Of a stretch of DNA of 57,092 bases, positions 54,405-57,092 are shown piece after piece; the stretch's first letter is position 1, and the number at the start of each line of letters is the position of its first letter. The stretch is taken from NCBI GenBank assembly GCA_903642225.1, contig CAHJWI010000028.1:1-57092 (forward strand), read 5' to 3'. The stretch comes from Acidobacteriaceae bacterium. Its GTDB lineage: Bacteria; Acidobacteriota; Terriglobia; Terriglobales; Acidobacteriaceae. Position numbers and translations under genes: made by a program. Below the pieces are notes generated by a model that was not told where the DNA came from, ran no database searches, and saw only the letters and a program-made list of their open reading frames with translations.

Positions 54405-54983
54405 ATGAAGCCCCATGTTCTGGTTTGTAGTTTCGTTTTCTGTGTCGCCGGCCAATTGGCTGCGCAGTCTATCGGCGGACATCGAGGCGGGGCCGAGTTC
54501 GCCGCCAGCCGAGCAGACCTGCAGGTGGGTTCCTCGTTTTCCTACCTGTACCCCGATTATGGTCCGGGGCATGGATATCAAATCAATCCTTATGCCGCGA
54601 TTGACTTTAGGCGTAGTTACATCGGTGTAGAACTCGACGGCAATCTCACGGTGCAGGATAAGGCCGCATCGCACCCAAACAGTTTTATCTTTGGTTTGCG
54701 GGTAGGCGCTGACGTAGGAAAGGCACGCGTTTTTGTGCGTCCCGGCATCGGAATCGGACATTTCTCCGGAGTGACCACGACTGCCAGCAGTAATAGCCAG
54801 ATCTACAGGGTGTACGAGCTGGCCGGAGGCGTGGACTACCAGCTGCTGGAGCATACAAATGTTCGACTGTCCGGCGGCTACCAGATTTGGCCGAATTTCG
54901 ACGGCAATACGACCGCCGAATTCGATCATGGCGGTCACCTAAACCCCATCTATGCGGGTATCGGCGTGGCTTATCGCTTTTAA
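54405..54983 (+). CDS. Small outer-membrane beta-barrel protein
   Basis: A 192-residue exported protein: signal peptide MKPHVLVCSFVFCVAGQLAAQS, then alternating polar/hydrophobic strands with aromatic girdles (GSSFSYLYPDYGPG, AIDFRRSYIGVELDGNL, SFIFGLRVGADVGKARVFVRPGIGIG, HTNVRLSGGYQIWP) ending in GIGVAYRF, the terminal aromatic residue expected for BAM-dependent barrels. An eight-stranded OmpA/OmpW-size barrel is likely. Specific function is unknown. It is convergent with ilvE by 47 bases. Confidence 0.78.
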   Translation: MKPHVLVCSFVFCVAGQLAAQSIGGHRGGAEFAASRADLQVGSSFSYLYPDYGPGHGYQINPYAAIDFRRSYIGVELDGNLTVQDKAASHPNSFIFGLRVGADVGKARVFVRPGIGIGHFSGVTTTASSNSQIYRVYELAGGVDYQLLEHTNVRLSGGYQIWPNFDGNTTAEFDHGGHLNPIYAGIGVAYRF

Positions 54984-55030
54984 GAGCGGGTCTTGGGAGC
55001 AAAGATGGTAGTGGCTCCCCTCCTCAGCGA

Positions 55031-55999
55031 CTAGGCGTTGACCGTTTCTCCAGCGACCGACATGCTTTTCACCGTAACAGGGGAAAGCCAACCAAATCGG
55101 TCTGGCAACAAGCCGTTCACGATACCAAAGAACTCCCTGTGGATGCGGCGGGTGATCGGTCCCATCGTTCCGTCACCGACCAGGATGCGATCTACAGAGC
55201 GTAGGTGTGTCACCTCCGCCGCGGTACCTGTAAAGAATGCCTCGTCGCAGATGTACAACAGTTCCCGAGGGAGCGCCTGTTCTACAACCTCGATATTCAT
55301 TTCCTTGGCAACCTGCATCACGGACGCGCGGGTGATGCCGCTGAGGGCGGAGTTGGCCAGGGGCGGCGTCAGCAACTTGCCATCCTTGACGAGGAACAGG
55401 TTCTCGCCAGAACCCTCGGAAAGCGTTCCGTTACGGTCCAGTCCGATACCCTCGTCATAACCATTCGTCGCCGCTTCCATGCGAATCAACTGCGAGTTCA
55501 TGTAATTCGCGCCCGCCTTTGCCAGAGCCGGCATCGTGTTGGGTGCAAGTCGGTTCCAACTGCTGACACAAACGTTTGCACCTTCATTGCCATGCAGAAA
55601 ATTGCCCCAGGGGAAGTTCGCTATGTAGACCTCAACTGGGCTCTTCAGCGGATTCACGCCGATTTCCCCATACCCGCGAAATGCTATTGGACGGATGTAA
55701 CAGGGAGAGACGTCGTTTGCCTCTACAACCTCAATGACCGCACTGCACAGCTCGTCGACTGTATAGCCGAGGGGCATGCGATAGATCTTGGCTGAATCCA
55801 GAAATCGTTGCATATGTTCACGAAGCCGAAAGATGCCAGCTCCCTTCGGCGCCTCAAGCGGCCCCTGAGAGTAGCAGCGGATGCCTTCGAAGACGGACGA
55901 CCCATAGTGCACAACATGCGACATCACGTGGATCTGTGCATCCGCCCACGGCATGAGACTGCCATTGTGCCAAATATGCTGCGTCGTCTGAATCGCCAT
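55031..55999 (-). CDS. ilvE: Branched-chain amino acid aminotransferase
   Basis: A 322-residue class IV PLP aminotransferase interconverting Leu, Ile and Val with their 2-oxo acids. Family blocks: WHNGSLMPWADAQIHVMSHVVHYGSSVFEGIRCY, the catalytic Lys region PALAKAGANYMNSQLIRMEA, EGIGLDRNGTLSEGSGENLFLV, LLTPPLANSALSGITRASVMQVAKE and ICDEAFFTGTAAEVTHLRSVD. The ATG at 55999 has a GGGGGA site eight bases upstream. Length is normal. It is the first gene upstream of the rRNA operon leader. Confidence 0.95.
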   Translation of the reverse strand: MAIQTTQHIWHNGSLMPWADAQIHVMSHVVHYGSSVFEGIRCYSQGPLEAPKGAGIFRLREHMQRFLDSAKIYRMPLGYTVDELCSAVIEVVEANDVSPCYIRPIAFRGYGEIGVNPLKSPVEVYIANFPWGNFLHGNEGANVCVSSWNRLAPNTMPALAKAGANYMNSQLIRMEAATNGYDEGIGLDRNGTLSEGSGENLFLVKDGKLLTPPLANSALSGITRASVMQVAKEMNIEVVEQALPRELLYICDEAFFTGTAAEVTHLRSVDRILVGDGTMGPITRRIHREFFGIVNGLLPDRFGWLSPVTVKSMSVAGETVNA

Positions 56000-56026
56000 C
56001 GCTATGTCCCCCGGTTTTAAGATTTC

Positions 56027-56032
56027 AGTATA
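56027..56032 (-). promoter_or_regulatory. Possible -10 box for ilvE
   Basis: TATACT on the minus strand, with the predicted start about 20 bases before the ilvE ATG. No convincing -35 is seen 16-18 bases upstream, so it may need an activator or be wrong. Confidence 0.3.
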
Positions 56033-56650
56033 GCCACGGTGCTGCCGACATGGTGGAGTGCTGATGAATCTGGCCATTTGGGGGTGGCTGCCGCCATCTT
56101 CCTAGTGTGGGAGCGCAACTCGAACACTTGCAGCCGCCTTATAAATAGCTGTCTATCGACTTTTACACAGCCATGCGAGTTGCCTGCCTTGACGGTAGAG
56201 GGCGTGGTTGGTACCTTTGGGATGTTGCCCGAGTTAGTACGAGCAGGCAGTGGGAAGCAAGAAGGGTTGACAGGAACGGATGTCCTCGATACTCTTTGAA
56301 AGTCGGCAAGGAGCAGGCAGTAAGGTTCCGGTCGACTGGCGAAAGCCAAGCAGTCCAAGCGTTTGTTTCACGCGGTAGATGTCTGAGAGTCTCGGCTCCG
56401 GTCACCCAACAAACCCAAGCCACTGTTCTTTATAGGTAACGTTCAGGAGCCCAGGCTCCCGGATAGCTTCCAAGCTAATCCGCAGGTTGATTGCAAGTTT
56501 GTGGTGCTGTTCTGCAGTACCAGCCATTTCTACGCGGCTTTCACGCTGATGTTTAGCGGTCGCAGTTTGTATCGTTTGCATGCCGTGCCCAAGGGGCTAG
56601 CGCGACCAAGAGGATCGCCGAACGGTTGTATGGAAGCGAAAGCAAGTCGG
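56033..56650. other. Non-coding rRNA leader upstream region
   Basis: Between ilvE and promoter P2 I find no convincing protein gene or tRNA. The only element noted is P1. The region is more A+T-rich than the coding DNA around it, as is usual for rRNA upstream regions. Confidence 0.5.
56267..56295 (+). promoter_or_regulatory. rRNA operon promoter P1
   Basis: TTGACA at 56267-56272 with a consensus -35. The bases CGATACTCT follow; GATACT at 56288-56293 (15-base spacer) or TACTCT at 56290-56295 (17-base spacer) is the -10. The same arrangement recurs at P2, which supports a real element. The start of transcription would be about 56300-56302, some 700 bases before 16S. Confidence 0.55.
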
Positions 56651-56679
56651 TTGACACTGAAGGCGAATCGCGATACTCT
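56651..56679 (+). promoter_or_regulatory. rRNA operon promoter P2
   Basis: TTGACA at 56651-56656 with CGATACTCT at 56671-56679, the same spacing and the same nine bases as P1, 384 bases downstream. GATACT/TACTCT act as the -10 alternatives. The rest of the two promoter regions differs, so the match is not from a long repeat. Confidence 0.6.
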
Positions 56680-56860
56680 GAATTGGTTGGTGCAACGCAG
56701 TAGAGAGTGAAAGCGACGCGGTTCGGAGCTGAAAAGCCTGAAAGCAGCGAGCAAGTAGCGAGCTCATACGGATACAGCCCATACAAGTTCGAGGACACAA
56801 CCGGCAACACCGTCGGCGTCCTTGATCCAAAAGCGGCCCGCCTACGCGGACAGCCGTCAC

Positions 56861-56874
56861 GGATCTTTGACAAC
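56861..56874 (+). promoter_or_regulatory. boxA-like antitermination element in the rRNA leader
   Basis: GGATCTTTGACAAC in the leader, 10 of 13 bases like the boxA consensus TGCTCTTTAACAA that NusB/S10 bind. It lies about 150 bases before 16S and downstream of both promoters, as expected. Confidence 0.6.
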
Positions 56875-57013
56875 ATAGTTGAACGTGCCAGTCGTGAGAC
56901 ATGGACGGACTTCGGTCTGGTCATTCTCACTTGTTTTAAACCGGCTGAGCTTTCGAGGCTCACCGGCGCACCTATGCTCTCAACCTCCGTTGCAGAGTAA
57001 GTGCAACCAGTAT

Positions 57014-57092
<79 letters not shown>

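Noticed and set aside
56707..57000. 97-codon frame ahead of 16S rRNA
   Set aside because: It lies in the rRNA leader, contains the boxA element and shows no protein family features.

Overview
This 57 kb window reads as chromosomal DNA of an Acidobacteriota bacterium, most likely class Terriglobia/family Acidobacteriaceae (Terriglobus/Granulicella-like). The evidence is the high GC content, Acidobacteria-typical families (DUF6677, CRTAC1/ASPIC-UnbV proteins beside TPR proteins, large secreted proteins with Ig-like tails), and the 5' end of a 16S rRNA gene at the right edge. The genus is an inference. No insertion sequence, prophage, CRISPR array or tRNA gene was seen.

Layout. 0-4.7 kb: start of ychF, a ferritin-like DUF892 protein, DUF2911, an M24 peptidase, two small membrane proteins and a GNAT enzyme. 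4.8-13.3 kb, one long minus-strand run: multiheme cytochrome c/TPR protein -> monoheme cytochrome c -> CRTAC1-like secreted protein -> ylxP -> rbfA -> nrnA -> GT39 glycosyltransferase -> GNAT. 13.4-18.2 kb: a small ORF and an RND efflux pump with its lipoprotein adaptor. 18.3-22.7 kb, plus strand: a secreted unknown, a TPR protein and a second CRTAC1-like protein with a Tat-type signal. 22.7-24.8 kb: an acyltransferase and an MscS-like membrane protein.

24.8-38.2 kb is a trehalose / alpha-glucan block. On the minus strand are glgE, a treS-maltokinase fusion, and a glucosylglycerate-synthase-like protein that has lost its DxD metal site. Facing away on the plus strand are a GH15 glucoamylase/trehalase-like enzyme, treY and treZ. 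TreS, maltokinase and GlgE turn trehalose into alpha-glucan through maltose 1-phosphate. TreY and TreZ turn alpha-glucan back into trehalose. GH15 can release glucose. Both directions of the trehalose-glycogen cycle are therefore encoded side by side.

38.3-48.8 kb: DUF1440, thioredoxin reductase, DUF4188, a YggS-type PLP protein, an MBL-fold hydrolase, a YihY/BrkB membrane protein, a GT4 glycosyltransferase, a PaoC-like molybdenum hydroxylase subunit without its partners, and a sodium:solute symporter. 48.9-52.5 kb: two coupled secreted proteins; the second keeps a matrixin-like frame but has lost every catalytic zinc-site residue. 52.6-56 kb: a 33-residue membrane peptide, a type II NADH dehydrogenase, an outer-membrane beta-barrel and ilvE. 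56.2-57.1 kb: rRNA operon leader with two matching promoters, a boxA element and the first ~80 bases of 16S rRNA.

The best candidates for undescribed biology are the cytochrome/CRTAC1/TPR modules on both sides of the RND pump, the metal-site-less glycosyltransferase in the trehalose operon, and the inactivated metzincin with its coupled partner.
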